The notes beneath the pieces were generated by a model. That model did not search any database and was not told where the DNA came from. It saw nothing but the letters and a program-made list of their open reading frames with translations. A stretch of DNA of 64,000 nt from Trichobilharzia regenti (Eukaryota; Platyhelminthes; Trematoda; Strigeidida; Schistosomatidae): assembly GCA_944472135.2 (NCBI GenBank), contig OX235262.1:70370887-70434886 (forward strand). Reading direction: 5' to 3'. Position 1 is the first letter of the stretch; each line of letters begins with the position of its first letter. Shown one piece after another: positions 10,013 through 21,461 of this stretch. Made by a program: the position numbers and the translations under genes.

Positions 10013-10922
10013 CTCTTGGGTTTCAACCGGAACACTTAGCTACAGCAGCATATCTTCATTCCATTCTGTTCTATACAGTCCTTTTTAGCAGGCTCCATGA
10101 CTGTCCATTAGCTTTAATTCTCACCTCTTACTGTCTCCACTGTGTCATGCTCTATTACACACACCGAAATTATTATTTCCCATTCGATTTTCTTCCTACA
10201 GCCTGGAGCTGATTGTCGCTCAGGTTCTTCCCAGTGCGTATGAAATCCGTGTCCACTAACATGTGAATATTAGTTGGTTGATGGGCTCTTAGTTGCTTCG
10301 TCACCATAGTTTCCATTCGTTTATCCTCCCGACAGGCCTTCTGATATACAGTAGAGTGCGAGGGCAGCAGCATATTGTAGATGATTTTGGTGACACGGGG
10401 GGTAAGTATCTGAAGCACATAGAAGTCCATTCTTGACATTAGTGTTGAAAGTCTGAATCTTATTCTTTATTCTGAGTACAGCAGACTTCGATGGTAAAGT
10501 AAGAGTAAGGAAAGTTTGTCTTTCTTTTCCGATACTTCATCTGATATCCTCCTCCGTGCCACCTGTAACTGAAACTGGGCCATCTGGATAAGTAAAAGAG
10601 ATGACTTCCTCTAGATTCCTCCTGCAGATTGTGTCTGATTGATATTGTTGTTGACGGTTAGGTGTCTTCATCATCTGTCTTCTCTATGTTCACCTGAAGT
10701 CCCGTCTTGGCTACCTCTTCTGCAGACGTTTTGGTTTTCACCTGTAGATCTTTGAGTTTGTGTGGTATTGGACATAAATTTTCCGAGAAGTCCTGATCTT
10801 CCACTGTCTTCTTGTCGTTCCAGCATATGCCCATTATCTTGCTCCCCACTGTCTGTCTCATGATACAGTGCACTATAATGAAGAATATTATCGGTGACGG
10901 TAGGCTACCTTTTCTTACTCTC
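10013..10922 (-). pseudogene. RTE LINE 3' part, minus strand
   Basis: The plus-strand left edge (CTTGGGTTTCAACCGGAACACTTAGCTACAGCAGC) is the reverse of the RTE 3' terminus seen at 26270 and 57190. Reading leftward from 10922 on the minus strand gives the RT block RKGSLPSPIIFFIIV (from 'VRQGCLLSP'), CIMRQTVG, a ruined FADD box (DQDFSENLC) and LQVNIEKT. The copy is 5'-truncated and much decayed. It corresponds to the same region as 56230-57200 in the longest copy. Confidence 0.8.
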
Positions 10923-11434
10923 ATCTTTACGAATCATTTATTAAAGTGTTTATGCGTACATATATGTCCAACTTCAGATATCTATTCAGTTCTACTTTAT
11001 AGTGTTATGACGAACCAGGGCATACAATCCAATGTTCCGCTATCTTGAATACTTTGATTTATATATTTAATCGAAAAATCATTCCATGATATTTGATCAA
11101 TTGAATTAATTTATCTTTATCCAGATTACGGGATCTTTGGCTTAAATTGCTCTTGTCTAAGTGAATCAGTCAGTTTAAATGTTACCCTAATCTTATTGTT
11201 GTTTAGATATCTCTACAGTGTTTTCGGTGACTCATTCTTACTTGACAACGCTTCGGAAAGTTGATCGCTCGATTATTATCAAGTGGCTTGTACATAGCAT
11301 ATTCGATTCTGTTGACTCAACCAAATATGCGTCATTGCATCAATGTTAACATGTTTGTCAATCATGGATGTGGTTGCTATTCGATTCCCTCACAACTTAC
11401 TCCTAAAACTGGTCTACTTTATTAGATGATAGTA
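10923..11434. other. Stretch without recognisable gene
   Basis: No motif or repeat identified. Confidence 0.5.
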
Positions 11435-11560
11435 AACCCAAAGAAGAGGGAAGGTCGGGAGTGAGGCTAGCAACTTTATCTAGTGAAACACTACCGCTAC
11501 TGAAACTCCAACAGCTTGTAGTAGCATGTTCAATTCCGAAGGGGAGAAGTGAAAAAAACT
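11435..11560 (+). repeat. SINE-A body fragment
   Basis: GGGAAGGTCGGGAGTGAGGC, TAGCAACTTTATC and CTACTGAAACTCCAAC follow the order of the SINE-A body and 3' part in the 28751 copy. The tRNA-like head is missing. Confidence 0.55.
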
Positions 11561-11759
11561 CCAGCAGTTACACATCTTTCAACATATTTCGTCGATACTT
11601 GTCAAAATGAAATATTTTTTCAAAAAGCTTGACATTTTATTCATCTATTTAGAAAGTAAATGGTCAAATAAAAGTGCCCTACATATTTAAAGTGCAACCA
11701 TTCTGGAAAAAAAAGTTTTAAAATTCAGAAATCACTCTCAAGATATTTTTTAACCGTAA

Positions 11760-11889
11760 GTTGAAGTTTCTTCAGTGGTTTGTTTGGTTTTCTGGGGTAG
11801 GGTCTCTAGCCCCACACCCAACCCTCCTTATTTAACCGGGCTTGGGACCGGCTAGAAAACTAGCGAGTTATTAAACTAGGCGAGCTTGT
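11760..11889 (-). repeat. SINE-A body variant, inverted, abutting an RTE copy
   Basis: This is the reverse complement of 53943-54071 over its whole length (shared words CCGGGCTTGGGACCGG, GAAAACTAGCGAG, CTAGGCGAG). In both places the block lies directly upstream of RTE sequence, but here it is inverted relative to the LINE. Confidence 0.75.
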
Positions 11890-13245
11890 GTCATCCTGGA
11901 TAGAGTAAAAGATGCACTGGATGCAGAACTCCGCCTCACCTACGGGAACAAGCTGGATTCAGGAAAGGCATACAGCGTGCTGATCAAATTGCAACTGTAC
12001 GCATCATCATTACAGAACAAAGCATAGAATGGCAATTAAACCTCTATCTCCGCTTCATCGACTTCGAGAAGGCCTTCGACAGACAGCGTTGACCGAAAGG
12101 TAATTTGGAAACTGCTTCAAACCTACGGCATGCAATGCCTAAGTCTTTATCAACCTCATTCAACAGTTATATGACAGTGCCACGAATGAGATTATCCGTA
12201 ATGGGAAACTCTGTAGCCTTTGAAATGATTACATTATTAAGACAAGGTCACCTGCCTATTATCACCAATGATTTTCCTAATTGCGGTAGACTGGATTATG
12301 CGTGAGACTGTGCACTGGGAGTGAGAAGACAGGAGTACGTTGGACCACTGATAAGAAGACACTAGAAGATCTAGATTTAACACGTGGATGATTTATGTCC
12401 AGTGTCACGCATAATCGAAGATTTTCAGGCGTAAACCAGCAAAGTGGCAGAAGAGGCTGGCAGTGAAGACAAGACTCTAGGTGAACATAAAGAAAACGGA
12501 GGTGATGAAGACAACCAACTGACAGCAACAACAATCAGCACCAATCACCATCAGTGGAAGAGATTTGACAGGGTTTACTTCCTTCACTTATCTCACTAGG
12601 AAGCACGGTTACAAACAGAGGTGGATGGCACGGATGAAGGTGTTAAAGCCAGCCAGCCAGAATCGGAAAGGCAAGATATGCCTTCCTCAATCTGAAATCC
12701 GTTTGGAAGTCTTCTGCATTCAGTATGTACAACACGATTCACATTTAAAACACCAATGGGAAGTTAGTCAGTTCTTCTAAACGGGGTCAGAAACTTGGCC
12801 AGCGTGTCATGAAAAGCATTTCCAACAAGTTACAAACTTTCATCAACAGCTGCCTCCTTCGCTAGCTCCATACTGAAGATCAAATGGCCAGTCAGCCAGA
12901 AAGAATTAGCAACAAGAAACTCTGTAGTGGAACAAACCAACCGAGAGTCGATTTCCCAACAAATATGTAGGAGAAAATGGAGATGGATTGGGTATATGTT
13001 GAGGAGGCCGTCGATTGACACAGCGCGACAGATCATCGCTCGAGTGGAATCCCAATGGGAAGCGATGACTGGGTCGTCCTAGGGTGGCATGGAGAAGATC
13101 GTGGGGTGAGGAGGAGATGAGAGAATATGAGCAATCATGGAGTCAGATGAAGAGGATGGCATAAAACAGAAGAAAGTGGAGATGTGTTGTTTAAGCGCTG
13201 TGTTCCACTTGGAATCCAAAGGAGTAATAATAATAAAAATAATGC
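11890..13245 (+). pseudogene. 5'-truncated RTE LINE, RT second half to 3' end
   Basis: Starts in the RT domain with a region equivalent to 55895 in the long copy (ATCCTGG...GAACTCCG...AAGCTGGATTCAGGAAAGG), has the FEKAFDS block near 12065, and a broken catalytic box near 12377 with the same CGTG insertion as the copy at 56360. It ends near 13245 in AGTAATAATAATAAAAAT, a short-repeat tail typical of RTE elements rather than poly(A). Frameshifts are frequent, so no product is possible. Neighbour: an inverted SINE-A block is fused to its 5' end. Confidence 0.85.
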
Positions 13246-13916
13246 TATCAAGATAATAAATCCACACTAACTCAACTTAAAGGATTAACAGTGAAAAAAA
13301 ACCCATTAAAATGAAATATAACTTCAAAGTAAATTTGTAAACATAGAAAGATGAACTTACTCCAACTTTTTCTGCTTGTTGGGTGAATGCAGACATACAT
13401 TCAATTAAGCAGGTATAACATTCATTCTAAAAATTAAAATACAAACATAAAGAAGTTAACACTAAATTAAATTAAATCGTTTAGTATTCATATATTATAC
13501 TTATCTTTTAGTTTATTAATTAAAATCTTATTGGCATGTAATAAACCTGGAAAAGAAGCACGACTGAACCTCAGGTTACTGGAAAATCAAAGCTTAGAGG
13601 TCTATTTTCCAATGGAAAAGCAAAGAAATGACGAGAAATGATTTGCTGCCTTCATTGCTTGAGTTGCTTTTGAGAACAGGTTTCAAAATCAGTCTAGCAG
13701 TCTCATCTACACTATTATTTCACAGAAAGTAATAAACAACGAACTTTGGAATATGCGACCGTATTCACAATTTGCAAGTTAAACAGTCTTAGTTGCAAAC
13801 CAAAATTATGCAGCTCGCAATATGCAGTCCAGCAAGCACTACTAGTTAATGAGAGCGAATCCTAACTACTTATATCAGTGAATCAGTAGTATAAAGCATT
13901 ATACCTTTGAGAATAT
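13246..13916. other. AT-rich stretch without recognisable gene
   Basis: No coding pattern or repeat noticed. Confidence 0.5.
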
Positions 13917-14790
13917 TCAGTCTAATCTGTCTGTCTGTCTATTTTCGACATAGAACTTTGCACAAATGTGCGGAAGTTCAAGTCGCCACACTCCGTGTAG
14001 CACGCGAAGCAAGAGAAGAAAGTACAAGAAAAGCATAATAGAAACAGTGAGTAGAGATGTGAGACAAAGGAGTAATAAAGAAATACAAAACAGTTTCATT
14101 GAAGATCATAAGTTACAAGGAGTGGATGCATCTGCGCTAGCCACTGAGAACGATGAGTTTGAGCCATGTCACCAATTGTTTCCAACCATAGATTTTTGCC
14201 GTCCCGAGGACCCCAGTCTGGAAGTCTACACCTTCCTACGTGGCTAAGACCAACTGTTGTGGATTTCATTGACTTATGCCAAGTTTTTGTTTGACCGCCG
14301 CTAGCTTTTTACCAGCCTGACCCTATATCCGCTAACATAGCTCGTCGAGGGAGGCGATGGCTTGGCATACGTAACACATGTCCTAACCATCTCAGTCTTT
14401 GTAACTTCACGACTTCGTCGATTGATTTCCCCTGTTTACCTAGAACTCGACGCCTAACCTCAATGTTGCTTACCTTATTATGCCACTTTACACGGGAAAT
14501 AGAGCGCAGGCACCTATGATCAAAGACAGCTAGTCTTTTCATGTCTTCCACTCTGAGTGGCCAGGTCTCACAGCTGGCCATAAAGGAGGACGGAGCGGAC
14601 TGATGAGCAGTACACCCGCCCTTTGGTCGATAGTCGAACATCTCGTCTACGCCAGAGTCGGCGTAAACTGGCAAATGCGAAACGAGGCCCCTGTATTCGT
14701 GCTGAGATTTCGTCAGAGATCAACCCGTTGACACTGGCTGATGGTACTTCCCAAATAAGTGAAGCGGTCAACGTGCTCTACCACTTCAGT
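13917..14790 (-). pseudogene. Second LINE family: C-terminal ORF2 relic
   Basis: The 121-residue frame 14309-14674 and the overlapping frame 14568-14771 on the minus strand read SCETWPLRVEDMKRLAVFDH, RCLRSISRVKWHNKVS, RRRVLGKQGKS and RLRWLGHVLRMP. This is the domain after the RT palm in RTE/Jockey-like LINEs ('GSETW.L ... RWLGHV.RMP'). The wording differs clearly from the SR2-like RTE copies in this window ('SETWRV..KRLQTFINNCLRS'), so it is a separate family. One frame change separates the two frames. The remaining 3' part (13917-14308) is non-coding. A more decayed relative lies at 21870-22490. Confidence 0.75.
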
Positions 14791-15021
14791 CTAATAAACA
14801 AAATTATTTTAACACTTAAGTAATGAAATTGTATTTAAGAATTTTTTGAAGTCAATCATGTAGAAATAATAATTATTGATATACGTAAATGTTTTCAAAA
14901 CTATGGTTTCAATTTTTATGACTCCTTGCTCACTAATTCATTCTAAGGAGACACCTTAAAACTTTTATGCCTTTGAAAGTATTTTCTTTTTCCAGGTATT
15001 GGCTTTATGGATTTGATATGA

Positions 15022-15200
15022 TACGGGTTTTATCATGAGTTGACATCATTTAGAGAACTACTGGAAAATCAGCAGGGAGTACTGGTAAACTGTTTAGCGA
15101 TCACGAGATGACATCAGTTAAAGAGTCGTGCTGAAGAGTCCCAGACAAGGACGAAAAAGCTGTCCAGTACTCCCTGATTTTGCAAAGTAGTTTCTAGCAG
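15022..15200. repeat. Inverted pair of hammerhead-SINE fragments
   Basis: The left arm (15022-15095, minus sense) carries ATCATGAGTTGACATC and GGGAGTACTGG; the right arm (15124-15200, plus sense) carries CTGAAGAGTCCCAGACA, AGGACGAA and AAGCTGTCCAGTACTCCC. The two arms are reverse complements over the stem regions and lie about 30 bp apart. Confidence 0.7.
15131..15170 (+). ncRNA. Hammerhead-like core, stem I decayed
   Basis: CTGAAGA (the CUGANGA core), stem II GTCC/GGAC, GAA, stem III region AAAGCTGT and cleavage C followed by CAGTAC are present. The 5' strand of stem I (GTCGTG) no longer pairs fully with CAGTAC, so activity is doubtful. Confidence 0.6.
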
Positions 15201-15997
15201 TTTCTCACAAACCCTGCAAAGGAATCTGTATGGCTTACTTAGTACTGTTTACCGCATGTTCTTCATTCCAGTGGTGTAAAGCTGATCTGTGTGTCACAGA
15301 AGCTAATTGCATACAGATACAAATGTATGCTTGAAGTAATACGGCAAGATTCGACTCATACTGACCATATGAAATTGAATTCTCATTATATTATCAGAAC
15401 TTATGTTAAGAATGAAATTTTATGCTTCTAAAAATATGAAAGACTTTTTGTAGGCGAATTTCATCGCAAAATGAAAACAGAGAACTGTCGACAAATAAAG
15501 AAGCTTTATTCACCAGTTACAATTCCTCTAGACATCAAACTCAAAACCTTCATGGTGTGTGATGAGTTTTGAAGCCATACTGTTTATGAATTTTAGCTTC
15601 TTTAGATTGCCAGTATAATGTCACTAACATTAGATACCCCGAACTGTAATTTTACGTCACTGACGAATAGATTCAGACCCAGTAAATGTTTACTAGCTAA
15701 CGTGTTTGTCTAACAACCTCAAGATCCTAGGTTTAGTTCCTGGTGAAATGATTGGACGAATTTGACAGAGATGTGAAACAATAGTTGATTTTATACTATT
15801 TTTTTAGTCACTTGGTTGATGCAGCTTTCGTTTTATGTTATTTTGTAGTTTCTTTTCTTTTTTACCGTGAAAGCGTTGAAAATACGTTTTTCTTATCGTT
15901 CTTTGCATTCACTGAAAGATGACTTCTATTTTCCCCTTCACATTAAAACTGTTTTTAATGAGATGATGTTTGACCTTCAGATGATCATTCTTCTGGG
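15201..15997. other. Stretch without recognisable gene
   Basis: No coding pattern. AT-rich. Confidence 0.5.
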
Positions 15998-16165
15998 TGT
16001 GCGTCGGTGGCACAGTGGTTAGGACTCTCGCCGACCACACCGGCGCATACCTGATATCTATGGTCGGCCTGCAAAATTTGGGCTACCGATATCCATGCTG
16101 AAAATTCCATACTTGTACCAAAAATACAGTGTGGAATCAAGCTGTAAATCAAAAAAAAAATTAAA
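15998..16165 (+). repeat. SINE-B, copy with deleted B box
   Basis: Head GTGCGTCGGTGGCACAGTGG as in the other SINE-B copies, then ACCTGATATCTATGGTCGGC, TGCTGAAAATTCCATACTTG and GTGTGGAATCAAGCTGTAA followed by an A-rich tail. About 25 bases holding the B box (GGTTCGA) are missing, so pol III transcription is unlikely. Confidence 0.8.
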
Positions 16166-16429
16166 ACTTTCTGTTCCTGCTAACCAAGCATACACCTTTC
16201 AGATAGTATAATGAAGATGACATCTGAGATTCCTTCTCAAATCAACTTTCGTAGTTGTCCAAATTTCTATTTTTATTGAAATGAGCATCAGTGAATCATT
16301 CTTATGGAGTATATTATGAATGTCACAATTGTTACTAATGTTCCTTTCATAAATGTAGGTAGTAACGAAGTGAGAAGCTAACTTTGATTTAAATGATTTA
16401 GTATATCCATGAAGTTATACTAATTCTAG

Positions 16430-18118
16430 GCAGAAAAAAGACAGGACAAACAGTGGCTCATACGGACACTTGAAACTAATAGAAGAGAGAAGACAGTGAA
16501 CAAAAGATTATCCAGTGCAGACGAGCAACAAAAACAGAGCTGAATGCAAGCTACTTCAAAAGACTTCTAAATCGTCCGCCACCTACAACACGCCAGCAAT
16601 ACCAACAACGGAAGCAGAACTACCAGTGAACACTGACCCCCCGACGAAATCAGAAGTCCTGAATGCAATCAAGATGTAAACAAAACAGGACCAGATGGAA
16701 TCCCAGCAGGCTTGAAAATAGACCCAAGACAACAGCGACTTGATGACACCACTCTGGAGAAGGTGTGGAAAGAGGGCAAAGTACCCGAGGATTGGAAGAA
16801 CGTTACTTTTCAAACTTCCAAAGAAAGGAGACTTAAGTCAATGTAAAAACTGGCGTGGAATTATGCTTCTGTCCATTCCAAGCAAGATACTAAGTCGCAT
16901 CATCCTGGAGAGAATCAAACAAGCCCTAGATGAAAAACTTCGTCCGGAACAGGCTGGATTCAGGAGAAACAAATCATGTATTGATCAAATCGCCACTCTA
17001 CGGATCATCATTGAACAAAGCTTGGAATGGCAGTCACCTCTCTATCTCAACTTCATCGACTTTGAAAAGGCCTTCGACAGCGTCGATCGAGAGGTCATTT
17101 GGAAACTACTTCGCTACTACGGGGTCCCATCGACAATTATACACCTCATCCAACAGTTATACGACAATGCTGCATGCCAAGTAATCCACAACGGGAAACT
17201 TACGGAAGCCTTCGAAGTGAGGACGGGAGTGAGGCAAGGCTGTCTACTATCACCAATGATCTTCCTGATTGCAATTGATTGGATAATGCGACAGACAACG
17301 GCAACCAACGAGGAACAGGCATAAAATGGACTGACACAAAAGACTTGGAGGATCTGGATTTCGCCGATGATATATGTCTGATTTCCCATAAACTGGAAGA
17401 TATGCAAGTGAAAAGTAACAAGTTGGCAGAAAAGCACAAAGATAGGACTTCACGTGAACATAGATAAAACAGAGATATGAAGATTCCTGCCAACACAACA
17501 CAACACAATAAGCATAAATGGGAAGAACCTGAAAGAAACAACCTCCTTCACCTACCTGGAAGCATCGTCTCAACTACAGGCGGAACTGACGAGGACATCA
17601 AAGCCAGAATCGGAAAAGCAAGACAAGCTTTCATTACTCTCAATCTGTGTGGAGGTCAACAGCATCAGCATCAAAAATAACCGGATTTTCAACCCAATGT
17701 GAAGTCAGTGCTACTATACGGATCAGAGACTTGGCGAGTCATAAAGAGCATCTCAAACAAACTTCAAACCTTCATTAACAACTGTCTCCGCTCAATACTC
17801 AAGATCAGATGGCCAGAAAAGATCAGCAACAGGATCTCTGGGAGCAACAACAGGAACCGATTGTGAAACAAATAGGCAAAAGAAGGAGATGATTGCCATA
17901 CGCTGAGGAAACCATCAAGTGACATCACTAACAAGCCCTCGATGGAACCCGAAAGGAGGCGGCAGTTGGTCGTCCAAGGGACTTGGAGGAGGTCATGCGA
18001 GAGGAGATGAAAGCATGTGGCAGACCTGGAGCAGGGTGAAAAAGTTGTCAGAAAACCGAGTCAATGGAGGTGCGCAGCTGAAGCCCTATGTTCTCTAGGA
18101 ACTAAAGGATACATGAAG
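16430..18118 (+). pseudogene. RTE LINE copy with RT domain, internally deleted
   Basis: Begins in the linker between endonuclease and RT (equivalent to about 55170 in the long copy), with an internal deletion near 16490-16550. The 194-residue frame 16740-17324 covers RT fingers and palm: LPKKGDLSQCKNWRGIMLLS, RPEQAGFRRNKSC, FIDFEKAFDSVDREVIWKLL (palm Asp) and VRQGCLLSPMIFLIAIDW. After one frame change the catalytic box is intact as DLDFADDICLISHK near 17355. The 3' domain follows to a tail near 18105 (GAAGCCCTATGTTCTCTAGGAAC). Of all the RTE copies this one best preserves the FADD box, but stops and shifts make it inactive. Confidence 0.85.
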
Positions 18119-18162
18119 TTATACTATTCCTGGATAAACAGTATCTGTTTATGACTATTATA

Positions 18163-18215
18163 ACTCCTTTGGGTTCCTAGTTGAACAAAGAGCTACAGCA
18201 GCACATAAAAAAATA
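18163..18215 (-). repeat. RTE 3' tail fragment, minus strand
   Basis: CTCCTTTGGGTTCCTAGTTG followed by GAGCTACAGCAGCACAT is the reverse complement of the RTE 3' terminus. It lies tail to tail with the plus-strand RTE copy ending at 18118. Confidence 0.6.
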
Positions 18216-18299
18216 GATTATTACCATCGGGGTCAATATTTCGAATATTCCACTTCTGTTCCACTTACTCTCACAAATTATATCTCATTTCTTTGCAGT

Positions 18300-18480
18300 C
18301 TGAGTGGTCTTAACATCCAGCTTCAAATGTTGTGCAGAAATTCCATGTCTCCATGCTTATTATTACTTTCATTGAAGGAAGACACATCGGTTGACTGGTT
18401 TTAAAAAGGCTTTCACCGGCCCACGTCATTTTGTTTCCCAATTCCAGCAAAGAATTAGTTTCAACTGGTTGATGGTGACT
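18300..18480 (-). pseudogene. RTE LINE 5' end, minus strand
   Basis: On the minus strand, TTTGCTGGAATTGGGAAAC, AAAATGACGTGGGCCGGTGA, GTGTCTTCCTTCAATGAAAG and GGAGACATGGAATTTC match the start of the long copy at 54118-54240, where the protein opens MTQAGES..QPMCL and reaches GTWNVRTM. The copy stops soon after the start of the endonuclease. Its upstream side abuts a hammerhead repeat. Confidence 0.7.
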
Positions 18481-18484
18481 AGCA

Positions 18485-18650
18485 ATGAAATCTAGGATGC
18501 GCATTTGGTCTTGTTTGGGACTCGTCATCTGTATGTACCTGCATTCCCCAGTGAGTGGTGGTGTTACCACCGAGTCTCGTAGGCAGTGCTCATAGTTTCA
18601 AACGTCAAAGCGTTATACAGTAGACCACTTGGGCCACAGGAGCCACCTCT
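18485..18650 (-). repeat. SM-alpha-like hammerhead repeat, minus strand
   Basis: Minus strand reads ACTCACTGGGGAATGCAGG, TACATACAG, then ATGACGA, GTCC, CAAACAA, GACC, AAA, TGCGCAT, C, CTAGAT. This is the layout of the classical schistosome SM-alpha hammerhead, but the C of CUGANGA is A, the GAA is CAA and stem I is mismatched, so it should be inactive. Confidence 0.65.
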
Positions 18651-18794
18651 TGTGCCATGGATCTTATGAATTATTTAATTCAGTTTAGATTTTCTCATCG
18701 ATTGATTGGACCGAAGGCCTCAGTTTCACATTGACATTTCGGTTCTGTATGTGGATGCTTCGACGATGTTTGGTCATGTAAGTTGAAGTCAAGC

Positions 18795-19076
18795 ACAAGA
18801 GGTGGTCTTTGTGGCGTTTGAAACTATAGACAATGAGTTTGAGCTCCTGTGGGAACACCATCACTCACTGGTGAATGCAGGTACATCCAGATGAAGAGTT
18901 CAAAATAGGACGAAATATGCATCCTGGATTTCATTGCTAGTCACCATCAACCAGTTGACTTCAAGTGACATGACCAGACATTGTCGAAGCATCTGCACAA
19001 GCAGCCTACATGTCAACCTGAGACAGAGGGCTTTGGTCCAATCACTCAACGGGAAAATCCAAATTGAATTAAATAA
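18795..19076 (+). repeat. SM-alpha-like hammerhead repeat, plus strand
   Basis: Shares GGTGGTCTTTGTGGCGTTTG-type sequence, CACCATCACTCACTGG and GAATGCAGGTAC with the minus-strand copy just to the left, so the two form an inverted pair. Its 3' part, through CCATCAACCAGTTGAC and AATCCAAATTGAATTAAAT, recurs at 59830-60000. Confidence 0.7.
18885..18929 (+). ncRNA. SM-alpha-type hammerhead ribozyme, one core mutation
   Basis: Stem I ATCCAG (18885-18890) pairs perfectly with CTGGAT (18924-18929). The core is ATGAAGA where CUGANGA is expected. Stem II GTTC/GGAC pairs with one G-U, and GAA, the palindromic stem III word ATGCAT and the cleavage C (18923) follow. Only the first core base (C to A) breaks the consensus. 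That base pairs with the catalytic G8 in known structures, so self-cleavage is probably lost. Confidence 0.7.
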
Positions 19077-19079
19077 AGA

Positions 19080-19654
19080 ACGAGTTTATTTAAGAAATAT
19101 TTGGTTACGGTTGGGCAGATACTGGACTAGTAAACTAGACTTAGTATCACATTTCATTCACATAATTGAGGATTAGATGGAAAATAGATAAGCACAAATG
19201 ATAACATAACTAAAAATTTACTCTAAAATATTTACAAAAAAATCCCCATTTATAAAGGTCAAAAAATGTTTTGCTGCTTACTTCATTGGCTAAGTACACA
19301 AATAAACTATGATTGCATTTATTTGAACAATCACGTCGACATTCAATGAACACCTTCAATTTCACTGAAATAAGAAAATAAAATAATAAAATGACTCTTA
19401 TTTCTAATTGTGAAAAACTTTATTTACATTAAACGTATGTAATAGAATGGGATAACTATTTCAAAATCATTTCTGTTGTATGCTCCTATTCAAGAAATAA
19501 ACTAAATGGAGATAGTGAATTGTGATATATAGTTAGATTTTTATGGTGTCGTTTGTAGTGACAACATTGCGCGATGATTACTCTAGCATTCACTGAATCC
19601 TGTCCATTAGGTTTTATTGTGTGCTTTACCACTAGTTCTTTCTTCTTTGTTCAT
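19080..19654. other. AT-rich stretch without recognisable gene
   Basis: No coding pattern. Confidence 0.5.
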
Positions 19655-19877
19655 TTGCGTTCCGAATAGAAGATGGGGTTTCAGCCTCGAAGCTTCGAAA
19701 TTTTAATAGCTGTGATACTGTGTTTACTGAAGGGGTTTACTGGCCTCATGCCCAATTTTCTCTCTCTACCAGCTTTGCTGCCGGCTTGATGAGGTGTAGA
19801 AATGCATTAGCCGGTTAGCGAACCAGGATCACATGCGTGGATGACGGGTGTTCTACCACTTAATCACCGATGCACCT
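19655..19877 (-). repeat. SINE-A, minus strand
   Basis: On the minus strand the tRNA-like head GTGCATCGGTGATTAAGTGG and its B-box region are on the right. The body CATGAGGCCAGTAAACCCC and the 3' part follow leftward. Diverged. Confidence 0.65.
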
Positions 19878-20414
19878 CTGTGAGTGTGCTGAATTCTTTC
19901 TAACAACATATTGTTTTAAGTAATTAAACGTATTTGTTACATTACACTGAGAAATGTTTTCTTGCTTTTGTCACTTATTTCAAACAACATACTATTAGAT
20001 GAACTGAACATATATTAACTTTATTTTTAAATTTTAATGAATTAAAGAGGCAACGAATTATTTGCTCATATTTATGAATTATTTCTTTAAAAAAGTTAGA
20101 AGGCTTCCTTCAGGCTTAGGTTATAAACACTTGTAAGTGATCTAATGCGTTTTCTTATAATTATAATAAGTTGGAAGTTCACCTAGCCTCACATTTAACT
20201 AATTTGATGTGCTCATGCATTTTAATATTGGGTGTAAAACTTGAGCATTGTGGATACGTGTAACTCAATATAAGTTTATTTACTGTAAAGACTACACGGT
20301 GAAACGGTGTGTTCATAATAGTATGCGGGCGTTAGTAGTAGAGTGAATTATTGGACCCTAATACGAAGAAGACCCAGCTACAGTACTATGTGTAATCACA
20401 GACATAACCATACA
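19878..20414. other. Stretch without recognisable gene
   Basis: AT-rich. The part after about 20284 may belong to the Penelope-like copy that follows. Confidence 0.4.
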
Positions 20415-21202
20415 AGATGATAGGACAAAGTGTTAACACTTAACTCCAACTGGATATACAAATTTACGTGTATCTCAGGGGGCAGTTATATTGGGATAAC
20501 AGAAAGGAGGACACACCTCCGATTTTCTGAACATGTACCAAAAAGTCCACGTCTCAAGGGAACAAACGCTTACAATAGTGTCATTACCAGTCATCTCCTT
20601 GATACGGGTCATGAGGTGAAAATAGCAAAATCCCTTAAAATTATCATTAGACAAAAAAGCTCACTTCTCTTAAAGTTTACTGAAGGAATCTCTACCAGAT
20701 GCCTGAAATCCAATCTATGTGTTTAGGAAGAGCAGTTATCAAACCTTCCTTGCCCTGGCAACCGGATGGCTTTATTCTATCTTTCATTTGATTGTGTAAT
20801 CATTAGCTTTAACCTTAACCCCCCTATATAGCGTAATTTTGTTTGTCTCTTCTTTCTTTGATTTGAGTTGAACTAAGCAGATTGTTGCCAAACTTCCTAG
20901 TTACTCATCATCTTACGCACACCTTGTTTTTATTACGTAACTCCTCTACCGTTGTATACATACATTTACAGTGTTTAAACTTGAACTACCTGTGTAAAAA
21001 ACTATATAAGCGTAATTTTCTGAGCACTGTTCACTAAGTCCAGAACCTCCTATCAATTGACATCATGTAAAATTTGCAAGTGTGTTAAAACATTTCTGTA
21101 CCCAATACCTAATAATTCATTTGGGCTGTAAGCAGTTGATGAGAAGCCAACAAAATAAATGATAGTACCATATTATTCCGCACAAGCTGTTATTCTTGCC
21201 TA
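20415..21202 (+). pseudogene. Penelope-like element: GIY-YIG nuclease and 3' region
   Basis: The 98-residue frame 20430-20726 holds a GIY-YIG nuclease as found at the C terminus of Penelope-like elements: IYKFTCISGGSYIGITERR (Y...YIG pair), then HLRFSEHVPKS (the EH pair), and a VITSHLLDTGHEV block. The Arg expected after YIG ('YIGRT') is Ile here, so nicking is doubtful. The 3' untranslated part (to TTATTCCGCACAAGCTGTTA near 21190) is matched in reverse by 51560-52000. The RT part is missing. Such nucleases nick target DNA for target-primed reverse transcription. Confidence 0.8.
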
Positions 21203-21461
21203 GTTCAAAGTGATTCTTAGAATCTGATATAAAAACGCCAAGAGACAGGGAGATGAAATGATAGCAGAAGCTTTGTTTATCGAATCACCTAAGAACACAT
21301 GAGATAGGAATGACTCAACACCTAGCCTACATATCTGGAAGAATGCACTACCGATGTGACGGACTGAAAAGAAGAACCTGAACTAAGAAAATGAAGTTTC
21401 GAAGTTGTGGAATTATGAGCAACAAATTATGTTCAGAATGCCATCCGGTAAATGGTACCAT
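21203..21461. other. Unassigned flank of the solo LTR
   Basis: No coding pattern. The last bases (CCAT, 21458-21461) form the left target duplication. Confidence 0.5.

Noticed and set aside
13917..14247. The plus-strand 93-residue frame at 13966-14247 as a gene
   Set aside because: It is antisense to the 3' part of the second LINE family, and the same text recurs in decayed form at 21930-22200 without a frame.
14309..14674. An intact domesticated LINE-derived gene
   Set aside because: The frame is short, shifts at its upstream edge, lacks the RT part, and a decayed relative exists at 21870-22490.
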